Source: Planctomycetota bacterium
Lineage (GTDB): Bacteria; Planctomycetota; UBA1135; GCA-002686595
Length of the DNA stretch: 64,000 bases
Assembly: GCA_002862085.1 (NCBI GenBank)
Contig: PKCK01000081.1
Span: 1 to 64,000 of the forward strand
Direction: 5' to 3'
In this document: in pieces, positions 44,003-52,748 of the stretch
Layout of the letters: each line of letters starts with the position of its first letter
How positions within the stretch are numbered: the stretch's first letter is position 1
Notes under the pieces: model-generated
What the model saw: the letters and a program-made list of their open reading frames with translations, nothing else
The model's database searches: none
Told to the model about the DNA's origin: nothing
Made by a program: the position numbers and the translations under genes

Positions 44003-45145
44003 TCAGCTGCGGCGCCTTCCCTCGTCCCAGCCCGGCAGCGCGACCGCCAGCGCGAGCCGCACGAGCGCGGCGGCCGGGGACAGGAGCACGTGGGCGATGT
44101 CCGCGCGCCAGGGTCCGGTGAGCAGACGCGCAGCAGCCGGTCCCGAACGGTCGTAGACCCGGCGGAGCGCGCGGTGCCACGCGGGGCGCATCGCCCTGAG
44201 CGCGAGCTCTCCGGCCTTGAAGGTCGCGAGCTGGCGCGTGAGCGAGCCCGATCGCTCCCCCACGAGTTCGCGGTGCCCGCGCGAAGCCGCCGTGGCGACG
44301 AAGCAGTCCCCCTCGCTCGGCGGGAGCGCGGCGTAGTCGGCCAGCCCCCGCCGGACGGAGAGAAGGACCCAAACCGGGAAAGCGGTCGCCGCCGTCGCGG
44401 AGAGGCCGAGGCTTCCGTCCCTCAGCGCGCGGCCGTGTTCGCGTCCGATGCGCCGCAGGACCGTTGCGCAGCAGAGGGCCAGCATCGCCGGCGACCCCGC
44501 GAAGGCCGCGTAGACGGGCCAGAGGAGCAGCATCTGGATCTCCTCTCCGCGGACCATCGCGACGAGGCCCGTGACACCGAGGGAGCCGAGGGCCGCCGCG
44601 CGGATCGGCACCACTCCTCGATCCCCGAGGTGCTCCTTCGCGAAGGGCAGGGCGAAGACCGCGAGCGAGGCGCCGAGGGCGGCGAAGCCCCACCACCGCT
44701 CCGAGGCGAAGACCACGAGCTGGAACCAGACCCCGCACGCCACGCCGATCCCGAGCGCCGCGCGGAACCAGGGCGAGGGGCGAGTGACAGCCGGCTCCTT
44801 TCTCGCGAAGTCCCGCAGGACCGCGGAGAGCCCGATCACGATCAGCGGGAGCATCACGAGGAACGGAGGCCCGCCGAGGAGCATCTGTGCGAGCTCAGGG
44901 AACTCGTCGCGCCGGGAGAACGGCTGGAGGCCGCCGCTGATCCCGATCAGCACCGTGAGCCAGGGCGCGACCACTCCCCAGAGGAAGAACCAGCCCCGCG
45001 CGGTGCGCGGCGGCTCGTCGTGACCCTCGAAGCTCCCCCCGGGCAGAGGGTCGAAGGAGATCTCCGGATCCGAGGCGTCGGCCCGCTCCGACCCGGCCGG
45101 CCCTGCGGCGCCGCCCTGCGATCCGTGGTGGCCGGACGTCTCCAT
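44003..45145 (-). CDS. Polytopic membrane protein with C-terminal CFI-box-like domain
   Basis: The 380-residue protein has about six membrane helices (residues 50-270) after a disordered N-terminus. From Cys281 it carries CFVATAASRGH and then LRAMRPAWHRALRRVYDRSG, which matches the CFI-box C-terminal domain (CFIATAAYG..., R-x-FRD-x-L-L, YY-x-x-SPP-x-A). That domain sits at the C-termini of diverse bacterial secreted or membrane proteins; its function is unknown. The gene is 68 bases behind the FAH-family gene on the same strand and may be read through from it, or have its own promoter. Confidence 0.72.
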   Translation of the reverse strand: METSGHHGSQGGAAGPAGSERADASDPEISFDPLPGGSFEGHDEPPRTARGWFFLWGVVAPWLTVLIGISGGLQPFSRRDEFPELAQMLLGGPPFLVMLPLIVIGLSAVLRDFARKEPAVTRPSPWFRAALGIGVACGVWFQLVVFASERWWGFAALGASLAVFALPFAKEHLGDRGVVPIRAAALGSLGVTGLVAMVRGEEIQMLLLWPVYAAFAGSPAMLALCCATVLRRIGREHGRALRDGSLGLSATAATAFPVWVLLSVRRGLADYAALPPSEGDCFVATAASRGHRELVGERSGSLTRQLATFKAGELALRAMRPAWHRALRRVYDRSGPAAARLLTGPWRADIAHVLLSPAAALVRLALAVALPGWDEGRRRS

Positions 45146-45213
45146 GAGCGGAGCAGATCACACCTCCGCTGGCGCGACAACGGAGAGCCTTCAGGGCGCC
45201 GGCGGAGCCAGCC

Positions 45214-46122
45214 TCAGGCGACGGGATTCGCCAGCACGCCGAGCCCCTCGACCTCGACCTCCATCCGGTCGCCGCTCCGCAGGTACACCGGCGGCTTGCG
45301 CGCGAACCCCACGCCGGGGGGCGTGCCCGTGGAGATCAGGTCTCCGGGCTCGAGGGTCACGAAGCTCGAGAGATGAGCGATGAGCTGGGGGACGTTGAAG
45401 ATGAGCTGGTCGGTGCTCGAGTCCTGGAGCGTCTCGCCGTTCATGCGGAAGGAGATCCGCAGGGCGTGGGGATCGCCGATCTCGTCCCGCGTCGCGATGA
45501 AGGGCCCGGCGGGGCAGAAGGTGTCGCAGGACTTGCCGCGCTGCCACTGGCCGTCCTTGAACTGGAAGCCCCGCGCGCTGACGTCGTTGACGTTGCAGTA
45601 ACCGAGCACGTGCTCCATGGCGCGCTCCTGGGAGACGTGGGTCGCCTCGCGTCCGATCACGACGCCGAGCTCCGCCTCGTAGTCGATCTCGTCGTCCCCC
45701 GGCGGCAGGACCACGGGCACGCCCGGGCCGACGACGCAGCTGGAGAACTTGCTGAACACGAGGGGCCACTCGGGCACGTCGAGGCCGCTCTCCTCGGCGT
45801 GGTCGCGGTAGTTCAGCCCGATGCAGATGACCTTCCCCGGGCGAGGGATGGGGGCGAGCAGCTCGACCTCGACGGCCGGCACGACCGCGCCTTGGTCCGC
45901 CAGCGTCCCGACGCGCTCGGCGTCGAGCTCCGCCACGAGGCGCGCAGCCGCGTGGAAGGGCTCGGCACCGGTGTCGGCCCAGTCGAGGGGCCCTGCGGCG
46001 ACCGGCAGCCCGGAGCCGCCGTCGTCGAAGTCGAGGATCAGATCGCCCTCGGGAGCGAGTGCGCCGGTGAGCAGCGCCCCGGTGTGAACCGCGTCGTCGC
46101 GGACGAAGGTGACGAACTTCAT
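45214..46122 (-). CDS. FAH-family hydrolase (candidate 2,4-diketo-3-deoxy-sugar-acid hydrolase)
   Basis: The 302-residue protein is a fumarylacetoacetate hydrolase family member. Diagnostic segments are KVICIGLNYRDHAEESG near residue 97, IDYEAELGVVIG with metal-binding Glu residues, the NDVSARGFQFKDGQW segment and ISTGTPPGVGFARKPP. The His in NYRDHAEE is the family general base. This layout fits enzymes that split 2,4-diketo-3-deoxy-L-fuconate or -rhamnonate to pyruvate (or lactate) and an acid. Context (dehydratase, lactonase, ABC sugar importer) supports that, but the substrate is inferred. It ends the operon with the dehydratase and SDR genes. Confidence 0.88.
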   Translation of the reverse strand: MKFVTFVRDDAVHTGALLTGALAPEGDLILDFDDGGSGLPVAAGPLDWADTGAEPFHAAARLVAELDAERVGTLADQGAVVPAVEVELLAPIPRPGKVICIGLNYRDHAEESGLDVPEWPLVFSKFSSCVVGPGVPVVLPPGDDEIDYEAELGVVIGREATHVSQERAMEHVLGYCNVNDVSARGFQFKDGQWQRGKSCDTFCPAGPFIATRDEIGDPHALRISFRMNGETLQDSSTDQLIFNVPQLIAHLSSFVTLEPGDLISTGTPPGVGFARKPPVYLRSGDRMEVEVEGLGVLANPVA

Positions 46123-46138
46123 CGGTCGATGTCCGGTC

Positions 46139-47257
46139 TCAGTGAGCGAGGGAGGAGGTGTGGACGGTGTACTTGGAGAGAGTCTCCTCGTTCAGCTCGA
46201 GCCCGACACCGGGCTCCTGGGGCAGCTGGTAGTGGCCGTCGATCACGTCGATGGGCTCGACCCAGATGCCCTTGATGGACTCGTAGCAGTTCTCGAGCAT
46301 CGGGCAGTGGGGAGTCGCCGCCGCGAGCTGGGCGTGGAGCTTCTGCTGCACGTTGGTGTGCGGGACGATCGGCAGATCGTGCGCTCCGGCGAGCGCGGCG
46401 ACCTCGAGCCACTCGTCGATCCCCAGGAGCTTCGTCGCGTCCGCCTGGACGATGCCCACGGCCCCCTGTTCGATGTAGTCCCGGAAGGCGTACTTCGTGA
46501 AGATCGTCTCCCCCACCGCGACCGGGATCGAGATGGAGCGCTGGAGCTCGGCGTGGGCCTTCACGTTCTCTGGCACCAGCGGCTCCTCGAGCCAGTACAC
46601 GTCGAAGTCAGCGAGCTTCCCGCCCCAGAAGCGCGCCTGGTTGAGGGTCCACGCGCAGTTCACGTCGGTCATGATCCGGATCTTCGGGCCGACGGCCTCG
46701 CGCACCGCGCCGATGCGGTCGTAGTCCTCGCGCGGGTCCTCGCGGCCGAGCTTGATCTTGACCGCGTGGAAGCCGCGATCGACCAGCGCCGTCGCGTCGC
46801 GCACGAGATCCTCGACGCTCCAGTCGAGCCAGCCGCCGTCGGTGCTGTAGGCGAGGACCTTGTCACGCGCGGCGCCGAGGTAGTGCCACAGGGGCATGCC
46901 GGCGCGCTTGCACTGGACGTCCCAGAGCGCGAACTCGACGGCGGCGATGCCCACGCGCGAGGCGCCCACCCGGCCGACGAAGTGGTTCGTCAGGAAGAGC
47001 TCACGGACGACGTCCTTGCGCATCGTCGTGTCCTTGCCGATCAGGACGGGCGCGTAGTTCTCCTCGACCATCACCTGCGCCGCGCGAAGGCCCGGGGTGT
47101 AGCTCCAGTTGGTGCCGACGCCGACGATGCCCGCGTCCGTGTGGAGCCGGACCGTCAGGAACTCGACCGCCTCGACGCGGGTCTGGGAGTCGTTGATCTG
47201 ACGCTGTCCGAGGGGCACGCGCAGGAACGCGGTCTCGACCTTGGTGATGCGGGGCAT
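46139..47257 (-). CDS. Enolase-superfamily acid-sugar dehydratase (mandelate racemase subgroup)
   Basis: The 372-residue protein has the MR/MLE fold: capping domain to about residue 125, then a barrel with Lys167-x-Lys169 (VKIKLG), metal ligands Asp198 (TDVNCAWT), Glu224 (WLEEPL) and Glu250 (VGETIF), and the His300 base in PHTNVQQ. These are the acid-base residues of sugar-acid dehydratases, which make 2-keto-3-deoxy acids. L-fuconate, L-rhamnonate or galactonate are possible; length and context do not decide. An AAGGA Shine-Dalgarno-like site lies four bases before the ATG at 47257. It sits between the SDR and FAH genes. Confidence 0.9.
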   Translation of the reverse strand: MPRITKVETAFLRVPLGQRQINDSQTRVEAVEFLTVRLHTDAGIVGVGTNWSYTPGLRAAQVMVEENYAPVLIGKDTTMRKDVVRELFLTNHFVGRVGASRVGIAAVEFALWDVQCKRAGMPLWHYLGAARDKVLAYSTDGGWLDWSVEDLVRDATALVDRGFHAVKIKLGREDPREDYDRIGAVREAVGPKIRIMTDVNCAWTLNQARFWGGKLADFDVYWLEEPLVPENVKAHAELQRSISIPVAVGETIFTKYAFRDYIEQGAVGIVQADATKLLGIDEWLEVAALAGAHDLPIVPHTNVQQKLHAQLAAATPHCPMLENCYESIKGIWVEPIDVIDGHYQLPQEPGVGLELNEETLSKYTVHTSSLAH

Positions 47258-47295
47258 GGTCCTTCGATGCTGCTGGGAAGAGAGGGTGTGCTCGA

Positions 47296-48279
47296 TCAGG
47301 CGTCGAGGTCGGCGACGTGGAGCTCGCTCGCCCCGTGGAGCGCCCGGAAGCGCTCGAAGGTTCGAGCGATGCCGTCGGAGAGGGGCGTGTGCGTGAGTCC
47401 GTCGATCGCCCCGCCGAGGGCGTCGCCGTCGATGGCGCCGGGGACGGGCAGCTCGGGCCCTTCGACCGAGACGAGCTCGGCGGCCTCGGGGCACTGGCGC
47501 ACGAGCTCCTCGCGGAAGGCGGAGACCTCCAGGGACTCGCCCGCGATGTTGAAGACGTGGGCGCCCTCGGGCCCCCCCTCGGCGGCCGCGATGAACGCCT
47601 CGGCGCAGTCCGCCGCGTAGAGGAAGTCCGTCCGCCCGCTGAACCCGATGGTGTACGGACGGCCGACGACGGCGGCCTTGATCGCCTTGGTCGGGCCGCT
47701 GGTCATTCCCTGGTCCCGGCCGACGCCGTAGACGGTGAGCGGGCGCAACCCGATGCTCGAGGTGCCGTGCTCGAGGAAGGAGACCCGCGCCGTGCCCTCG
47801 TTGCAGAGCTTGTAGACCCCGTAGTGGGTGTTCGGGTGCGGCGCCTGCTCCTCGCCCGGCGCCCGTCCGGCCCGGACCTCGTCGTCGCGCTCGTAGACCG
47901 CCGCGCTCGAGGCGTAGGCGACGCGGCCGATCCCGCGCCTCGCCGCCTGTTCGAAGACGTTGACCGTGCCGAGCACGTTGACGGTCGCCCCCGCCATGGG
48001 ATCGGCGCGGCAGAAGGGCACCTGGAGTCCGGCGAGGTGCACCACGTGCTGGACGCTGTGCTCGTCCATGCAGCGCCCGAGCTCGGTGGGATCGGCGATG
48101 TCGCCCTGGAAGAAGCCCACGCGCTGGAGGCCCTCGTCCCCCACCAGGTCCCGGATCCGACGGGGCTCGCTGCCGAGGTCGAAGACCACCGGGCGGTCGC
48201 CGCGGGCCAGCAGGCGCTCGACGACCCAGGCTCCGATGCAGCCGAGGGCGCCGGTGACGAGGAAGGTGCGGTCGCTCAT
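47296..48279 (-). CDS. Extended SDR, NAD-dependent epimerase/dehydratase-type sugar enzyme
   Basis: A 327-residue extended short-chain dehydrogenase. The cofactor motif is TGALGCIGAWV near the start. The catalytic Ser is in SSAAVYE and the Tyr-Lys pair is YGVYKLCNE. In this neighbourhood it may be a sugar 1-dehydrogenase (as uronate dehydrogenases, which share the fold) that makes the lactone for the nearby lactonase, or a 4-keto-acid oxidoreductase or epimerase. The ATG at 48279 heads the SDR-dehydratase-FAH operon, divergent from the PhyH gene with 113 bases between. Confidence 0.86.
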   Translation of the reverse strand: MSDRTFLVTGALGCIGAWVVERLLARGDRPVVFDLGSEPRRIRDLVGDEGLQRVGFFQGDIADPTELGRCMDEHSVQHVVHLAGLQVPFCRADPMAGATVNVLGTVNVFEQAARRGIGRVAYASSAAVYERDDEVRAGRAPGEEQAPHPNTHYGVYKLCNEGTARVSFLEHGTSSIGLRPLTVYGVGRDQGMTSGPTKAIKAAVVGRPYTIGFSGRTDFLYAADCAEAFIAAAEGGPEGAHVFNIAGESLEVSAFREELVRQCPEAAELVSVEGPELPVPGAIDGDALGGAIDGLTHTPLSDGIARTFERFRALHGASELHVADLDA

Positions 48280-48392
48280 GGGTGCGCAAGCTAACCGCTC
48301 CGAACACGCGGCGCAGGGTCGGGAGGACATCGAGCGGCGACGCGCGCCCGATTCGCCTCGCCGGGGTGCGGCCCGGCATTACGATCGTCGGT

Positions 48393-49316
48393 GTGAAGGA
48401 CCTCGGCCCGATCCACCACCCCGTCTCGGGGCTGATCGACCTCCCGTCGACCCCCGAGGAGTGGGCGCCCCACGTCCTCTCCGCCGCGCAGGTCGAGGCC
48501 TTCGAGCGGGACGGATTCCTGCTCGGGGTCCGCGTGCTCTCGGACGCGCAGCTCGAAGCCCTCGACGCGGAGCTCGAAGAGCTCATGACGCCCGGGCACG
48601 CGGGCCAGGAGCACTTCTACGAGTACCACTCGAACGAGTCCGAGGACCCCGAACGCGTGCTCTTCCACGCCCTCGGAGCATGGCGCGTCCGGCCGGCCTT
48701 CCACGACGTGCTCTGGAGCCCGGCGCTGCGCATGGCGGCTTACCAGCTGCTCGGCGCGTCGCCGCGCTTCTTCCACGACCAGCTCTTCGCCAAGCCGGCG
48801 CGCACCGGCGGAGTGGTCGCGTGGCACCAGGACTACGCCTACTGGACCTGGACCGCGCCGATGGCCCACCTGACCTGCTGGATGGCGCTCGACGACGTGG
48901 ACGAGGAGAACGGGTGCCTGCGCTACGTGCGCGGGAGCCATCGCTGGGGACTCCTCGAGCGGCCCGCCCTCGGCGGGGACATGGCCGCGCTCGCGGAGCA
49001 GCTCGCCGGTGAGCAGAAGGCCGAGCTCGGCCGCAGCGTGCCCGTCCGGCTGCGCCGGGGCGAGGCGAGCTTCCACCACCCGCTGGTCGTCCACGGGAGC
49101 CACGAGAACCGCTCGGGGAGATCGCGGCGCGCGACCCTGGTGAACCTCTTCGCCGACGGGGTGAAGTCGAACATGACCGAGCGCGACTTCCCCGGCACGA
49201 CGTCGTACCCCCGCGTCGCCCTCGGCGAACCCATGGGCGGCGAGGGCTACCCGCTGCTCCTGGACGAGGGCGCCCTCGGACCGTGGCTGCGCGAGCTGCC
49301 GCGCGTCAGCGGCTGA
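48393..49316 (+). CDS. Phytanoyl-CoA dioxygenase family (Fe(II)/2-oxoglutarate) oxygenase
   Basis: The 307-residue protein has the PhyH iron site His145-x-Asp147 (AWHQDYAYWT) and His234 (VVHGSHENRSG), with downstream basic residues RSRRA for 2-oxoglutarate. These enzymes hydroxylate diverse substrates; several sit in sugar or solute catabolic loci and could remove a methyl or other substituent by hydroxylation. GTG at 48393 is the likely start, because the upstream extension lacks conserved features. It is divergently placed from the SDR gene and convergent with the lactonase gene. The substrate is unknown. Confidence 0.87.
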   Translation: MKDLGPIHHPVSGLIDLPSTPEEWAPHVLSAAQVEAFERDGFLLGVRVLSDAQLEALDAELEELMTPGHAGQEHFYEYHSNESEDPERVLFHALGAWRVRPAFHDVLWSPALRMAAYQLLGASPRFFHDQLFAKPARTGGVVAWHQDYAYWTWTAPMAHLTCWMALDDVDEENGCLRYVRGSHRWGLLERPALGGDMAALAEQLAGEQKAELGRSVPVRLRRGEASFHHPLVVHGSHENRSGRSRRATLVNLFADGVKSNMTERDFPGTTSYPRVALGEPMGGEGYPLLLDEGALGPWLRELPRVSG

Positions 49317-49400
49317 GCCGCCCCGGGAGCCGAGCCTCCCTGGCCGGCCTTGGAGCCAGCAGGGAGCAAACCCGCCGCGGCGCCGGAGCCTCTCGCGCTC

Positions 49401-50231
49401 TCACGCTCCCAGGTAGATCTTCGCCGCCGTCCCGCCGAAGAGGGCCGCGCGCTCGTCCTCCGAGAGCCCGCTCGCCCAGCGCTCCACCACCCCGTGCACG
49501 CGGTCGTAGCTCGCCGCGAGGGTGCACACGGGCCAGTCGCTCCCGAACATGACGCGTCCCGGGCCGAAGGCCTCGAGCGCCGCGTCGAGCACGGGGACGA
49601 GGTCGGCCTCGGTCCATCCTCCCCGGTCCGCCTCGGTCACGAGTCCGGAGAGCTTCACCGTGACGTGGTCCATCGCGCCGAGCGCCGCGAGGGCCTTCCC
49701 CCACGCCTCCATCCCGGCGCCGCCGGCGATGTCGGGCTTGCCCACGTGATCGAGGACGAGGCGCTGGCCTTCGAGAGCAGCGCAGAGCTCGGCCGCCTCC
49801 CGCATCTGGCGACCGAGGATCAGCACGTCGTAGACGAGGCCCGCCGCGCCCACCGCCCGAACGCCGTCTCGGAACTCCTGTCCCTCCATGAACCCGTCCG
49901 CCTCGTCCTGCACGACGTGCCGGATCCCCACGAGCCGGGGGTGGGCGAGAGCCGCGATCCGTTCGGCGCGATCCGGCGAGCGCAGGTCGGTCCAGCCCAC
50001 GACGCCGCGGATCCAGTCGTGATCGTCGGCGAGCCCGAGGAGCCAGCGCGTCTCCTCCTCTCTCTGCTGCGCCTGCACGGCGACGGTGCCGTCGATGCCG
50101 TGCGCATCGAGCAGCGGCCGCAGATCGCCGGGGAGGAAGTCGCGCTCCAGCGCGGTCAGACCGTTGTCGACGATCCAGCCGTAGTGCTCCGCCGAGTAGC
50201 TCCAGAAGTGCTGGTGGGCATCGATCCGCAT
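49401..50231 (-). CDS. Amidohydrolase-family sugar lactonase (COG3618, L-fuconolactonase-like)
   Basis: The 276-residue protein has the metal-site DAHQHFW at the N-terminus, HVVQDEADG, LDHVGKPD and GSDWPVC, all diagnostic of the COG3618 amidohydrolase group that includes L-fucono-1,5-lactonase and L-rhamnono-1,4-lactonase. It should open the sugar lactone before dehydration. It is encoded opposite the ABC importer, with 43 bases between their start codons, so both may be controlled from one site. The ATG at 50231 is the natural start. Confidence 0.9.
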   Translation of the reverse strand: MRIDAHQHFWSYSAEHYGWIVDNGLTALERDFLPGDLRPLLDAHGIDGTVAVQAQQREEETRWLLGLADDHDWIRGVVGWTDLRSPDRAERIAALAHPRLVGIRHVVQDEADGFMEGQEFRDGVRAVGAAGLVYDVLILGRQMREAAELCAALEGQRLVLDHVGKPDIAGGAGMEAWGKALAALGAMDHVTVKLSGLVTEADRGGWTEADLVPVLDAALEAFGPGRVMFGSDWPVCTLAASYDRVHGVVERWASGLSEDERAALFGGTAAKIYLGA

Positions 50232-50241
50232 GGCGGGAAGG

Positions 50242-50264
50242 TAGCAGCCTGCGGCGAGTTGCTA
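50242..50264. promoter_or_regulatory. Candidate operator between lactonase and ABC importer genes
   Basis: TAGCA (50242-50246) and TGCTA (50260-50264) form an inverted repeat within the 43-base divergent gap. It could bind a dimeric regulator acting on both directions. The half-sites are short, so chance cannot be excluded. Confidence 0.28.
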
Positions 50265-50274
50265 GCCTCCTGGC

Positions 50275-51258
50275 ATGCGCATCCACCGATCCGCCCGCGT
50301 CTCGGCCGCCCTCGCAGCTCTGCTCCTCCCCGCCCTCGGCGGCTGCTCGGGCGCGGCCGACGACGGCACCCTGGAGATCGCGGTCGTGCCGAAGGGAACG
50401 ACGAACGAGTACTGGAAGGCGCTCCACGCCGGGGCCGAGGCCGCCGCGCAGGAACTGGGCGTCCGCATCGTGTGGAAGGGCCCGCTCCAGGAGAACGACC
50501 GCGAGGCCCAGCAGAAGGTCGTCGAGGACCTCGTCGTGCGCGGCGTCGACGGCCTCGTGCTCGTCCCCCTCGACAGCAAGGCCCTCGTCCCGCCGGTCAA
50601 GGAGGCCGACGGCCGCGGGATCCCCGTCGTCGTCGCGGACAGTGACCTCGAGTGGGACGGCCGCGCCAGCTACGTGGCCACCGACAACCGCCGCGGCGGC
50701 GAGCTCGCCGCGGAGGCGCTCGCCGACATGCTCGGCGGGATGGGCAAGATCCTCGTCCTGCGTCACATGGAGGGCTCCGCCAGCACCCACGCCCGTGAGG
50801 AGGGGTTCCTCGCGAAGATCGCCGAGTCCAGCGGCATCGAGGTGCTCTCCTCGAACCAGTACGCGGGCCCCCAGCCCGAGGGCGCCTACCAGGCGGCCGA
50901 GAACCTCCTGAACAGCTTCGCCGAGGTCGACGGCGTCTTCTGCCCCTCCGAACCCAGCGTCTTCGGGATGCTCCGAGCGCTCCAGGACGCCGGGCGCGCC
51001 GACGGCCTGCACTTCGTGGGCTTCGACTCCAACGACAAGCTGGTCGAGGCCCTGCGCGAGGGCGAGATCGACGCGCTCGTCCTGCAGAGTCCCGTCCGCA
51101 TGGGGGAGCTCGCGGTGCGGGCCTGCGTCGAGGCGGCCCGCGGCGGCACGCCCGACGAGGTCATCGACACGGGCGTCACCGTGGTGCGCAGCGCCGAGGT
51201 CGACGACCCGGCGGTCCAGGCGCTCCTGAGGCCGGACCTCTCGATCCTCGGACAGTGA
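50275..51258 (+). CDS. Ribose/LacI-type sugar-binding lipoprotein of an ABC importer
   Basis: The 327-residue protein has a lipoprotein signal with lipobox LGGC (Cys24) and a Peripla_BP_4-type two-lobed fold. It keeps the family segments VVPKGTTNEYWKALHAGAE, GLVLVPLDSKALVPPV, VGFDSNDKLVEALREGEI and DALVLQSPVRMGELAV. It should capture a monosaccharide for the RbsA/RbsC-like proteins encoded behind it. Its TGA overlaps the GTG start of the ATPase gene. The ligand is unknown; context suggests a deoxy or modified hexose. Confidence 0.93.
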   Translation: MRIHRSARVSAALAALLLPALGGCSGAADDGTLEIAVVPKGTTNEYWKALHAGAEAAAQELGVRIVWKGPLQENDREAQQKVVEDLVVRGVDGLVLVPLDSKALVPPVKEADGRGIPVVVADSDLEWDGRASYVATDNRRGGELAAEALADMLGGMGKILVLRHMEGSASTHAREEGFLAKIAESSGIEVLSSNQYAGPQPEGAYQAAENLLNSFAEVDGVFCPSEPSVFGMLRALQDAGRADGLHFVGFDSNDKLVEALREGEIDALVLQSPVRMGELAVRACVEAARGGTPDEVIDTGVTVVRSAEVDDPAVQALLRPDLSILGQ

Positions 51259-52748
51259 CCGCGCCGCGCCTGACCATCGCCGGGGCGAGGAAGCGCTTCG
51301 GCGGCGTGCGCGCGCTCCGCGGCGTCGACCTCGAGGTGGCCGCCGGGGAGGTCCACGCCCTGCTCGGCGAGAACGGCGCGGGGAAGAGCACGCTGATGAA
51401 GGTGCTGAGCGGCGCGGTCCGTCCGGACGAGGGACGCATGACCCTCGACGGCGCGCCCTTCGCGCCCACCGGCCCCCGCGACGCCCGGCGGAGCGGCGTC
51501 GCCATGATCTACCAGGAGCTGAACCTCTGCGCCGACCTCACGGTGCTCGAGAACGTGACGCTCGGGGAGGAGACGGCCCGCGCGGGAGTCGTGCAGAGCG
51601 CGGGACAGCGCGCGAGGCTCTCCGAGGTGCTCGCGGGCCTCGGCGTCGCGGAGTTCGGCCCGGACACGCCGGTGCGCGACCTGGGGCCGGGCGACCGCCA
51701 GCTCGTGGAGATCGCGCGCGCGCTGATGGCCGACGCGCGCGTCGTGGTCTTCGACGAGCCCACGAGCAGCCTCTCCCCCCCCGAGGTGGAGCGCCTGTTC
51801 GGCGTGGTCCGGGACCTCGCGTCGCGAGGTGTCACCGCGATATGGATCAGCCACTTCCTGAACGAGGTCGAGGCCGTCTGCGATCGCTTCACGATCCTGC
51901 GCGACGGTGAGTCCGTGGGCGGCGGCGCGGTCGCGGAGAGCACTCCCGAGGAGTGGGTCGCGCTCATGTCGCGCCGCGCCGGAGCCGCCCAGGCTGCGCG
52001 GGCCCCGCGCTCCTCCGCTGGCCCCGCCGCTCTGGAGCTCGAAGAGCTCTCGGGACCGGACGGGGTCCCCGACCGGGTGACGCTCGGCCTCCACGAGGGA
52101 GAGGTCCTCGGCCTCTTCGGGCTCGTCGGCGCGGGCCGGACCGAGCTCCTCCGGGCGATCTTCGGGCTCGACCCGGTCCGCTCCGGCGCGGTCCGTCACC
52201 TCGACCACCACGGCCCGCCCCTCTCCCCGCGCCGGTGGCTCGCGCGCGGCGTCGGCCTCCTGAGCGAGGACCGCGCCCTCGAGGGGCTCCACCTCGACCT
52301 CTCGCTCGCGGAGAACGTCACCGCCTCCTCCCCGCGCCCCATCGGCCGCCGGGGCGAGGCCTTCGAGCGCTGGCGCGTGGAGCTGGGCGTGCGCGCAGGG
52401 GCGTCGAGCGACGCGGCGCGCACCCTCTCGGGCGGCAACCAGCAGAAGCTCGCCATCGCGCGCCTCCTCCACCACGACGTCCGCGTCCTCCTCCTCGACG
52501 AGCCGACCCGTGGGATCGACGTCGGCGCGAAGGAGGAGATCTACGCGCTCCTCGACCGTCTCCGCGGCGAGGGCCGCGCCGTCCTCGTGGTCTCCAGCTA
52601 CGTCCCCGAGCTCCTGCGTGTCTGCGACCGGGTGGGCGTGATGCACCGCGGCCGTCTCGCCGAGATCCGACCCACCGCCGCGTGGGACGAGGAGTCCCTC
52701 ATCGCCGCCGCGAGCGGCGCGACCCCCGCGGAGGTTCTCCATGGATGA
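51255..52748 (+). CDS. Sugar ABC importer ATPase with two nucleotide-binding domains (RbsA-like)
   Basis: The 497-residue protein has two fused ABC domains. The first has Walker A GENGAGKST (38-46), Walker B VVVFDEPTSSL and a divergent signature LGPGDRQLVE. The second has a degenerate P-loop GLVGAGRTEL, signature LSGGNQQKLAIA and Walker B LLLDEPTRGID. This asymmetry is normal for RbsA/XylG/MglA. It powers uptake with the permease encoded next. It starts with GTG overlapping the binding-protein stop and overlaps the permease start by eight bases. Confidence 0.95.
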   Translation: MTAPRLTIAGARKRFGGVRALRGVDLEVAAGEVHALLGENGAGKSTLMKVLSGAVRPDEGRMTLDGAPFAPTGPRDARRSGVAMIYQELNLCADLTVLENVTLGEETARAGVVQSAGQRARLSEVLAGLGVAEFGPDTPVRDLGPGDRQLVEIARALMADARVVVFDEPTSSLSPPEVERLFGVVRDLASRGVTAIWISHFLNEVEAVCDRFTILRDGESVGGGAVAESTPEEWVALMSRRAGAAQAARAPRSSAGPAALELEELSGPDGVPDRVTLGLHEGEVLGLFGLVGAGRTELLRAIFGLDPVRSGAVRHLDHHGPPLSPRRWLARGVGLLSEDRALEGLHLDLSLAENVTASSPRPIGRRGEAFERWRVELGVRAGASSDAARTLSGGNQQKLAIARLLHHDVRVLLLDEPTRGIDVGAKEEIYALLDRLRGEGRAVLVVSSYVPELLRVCDRVGVMHRGRLAEIRPTAAWDEESLIAAASGATPAEVLHG

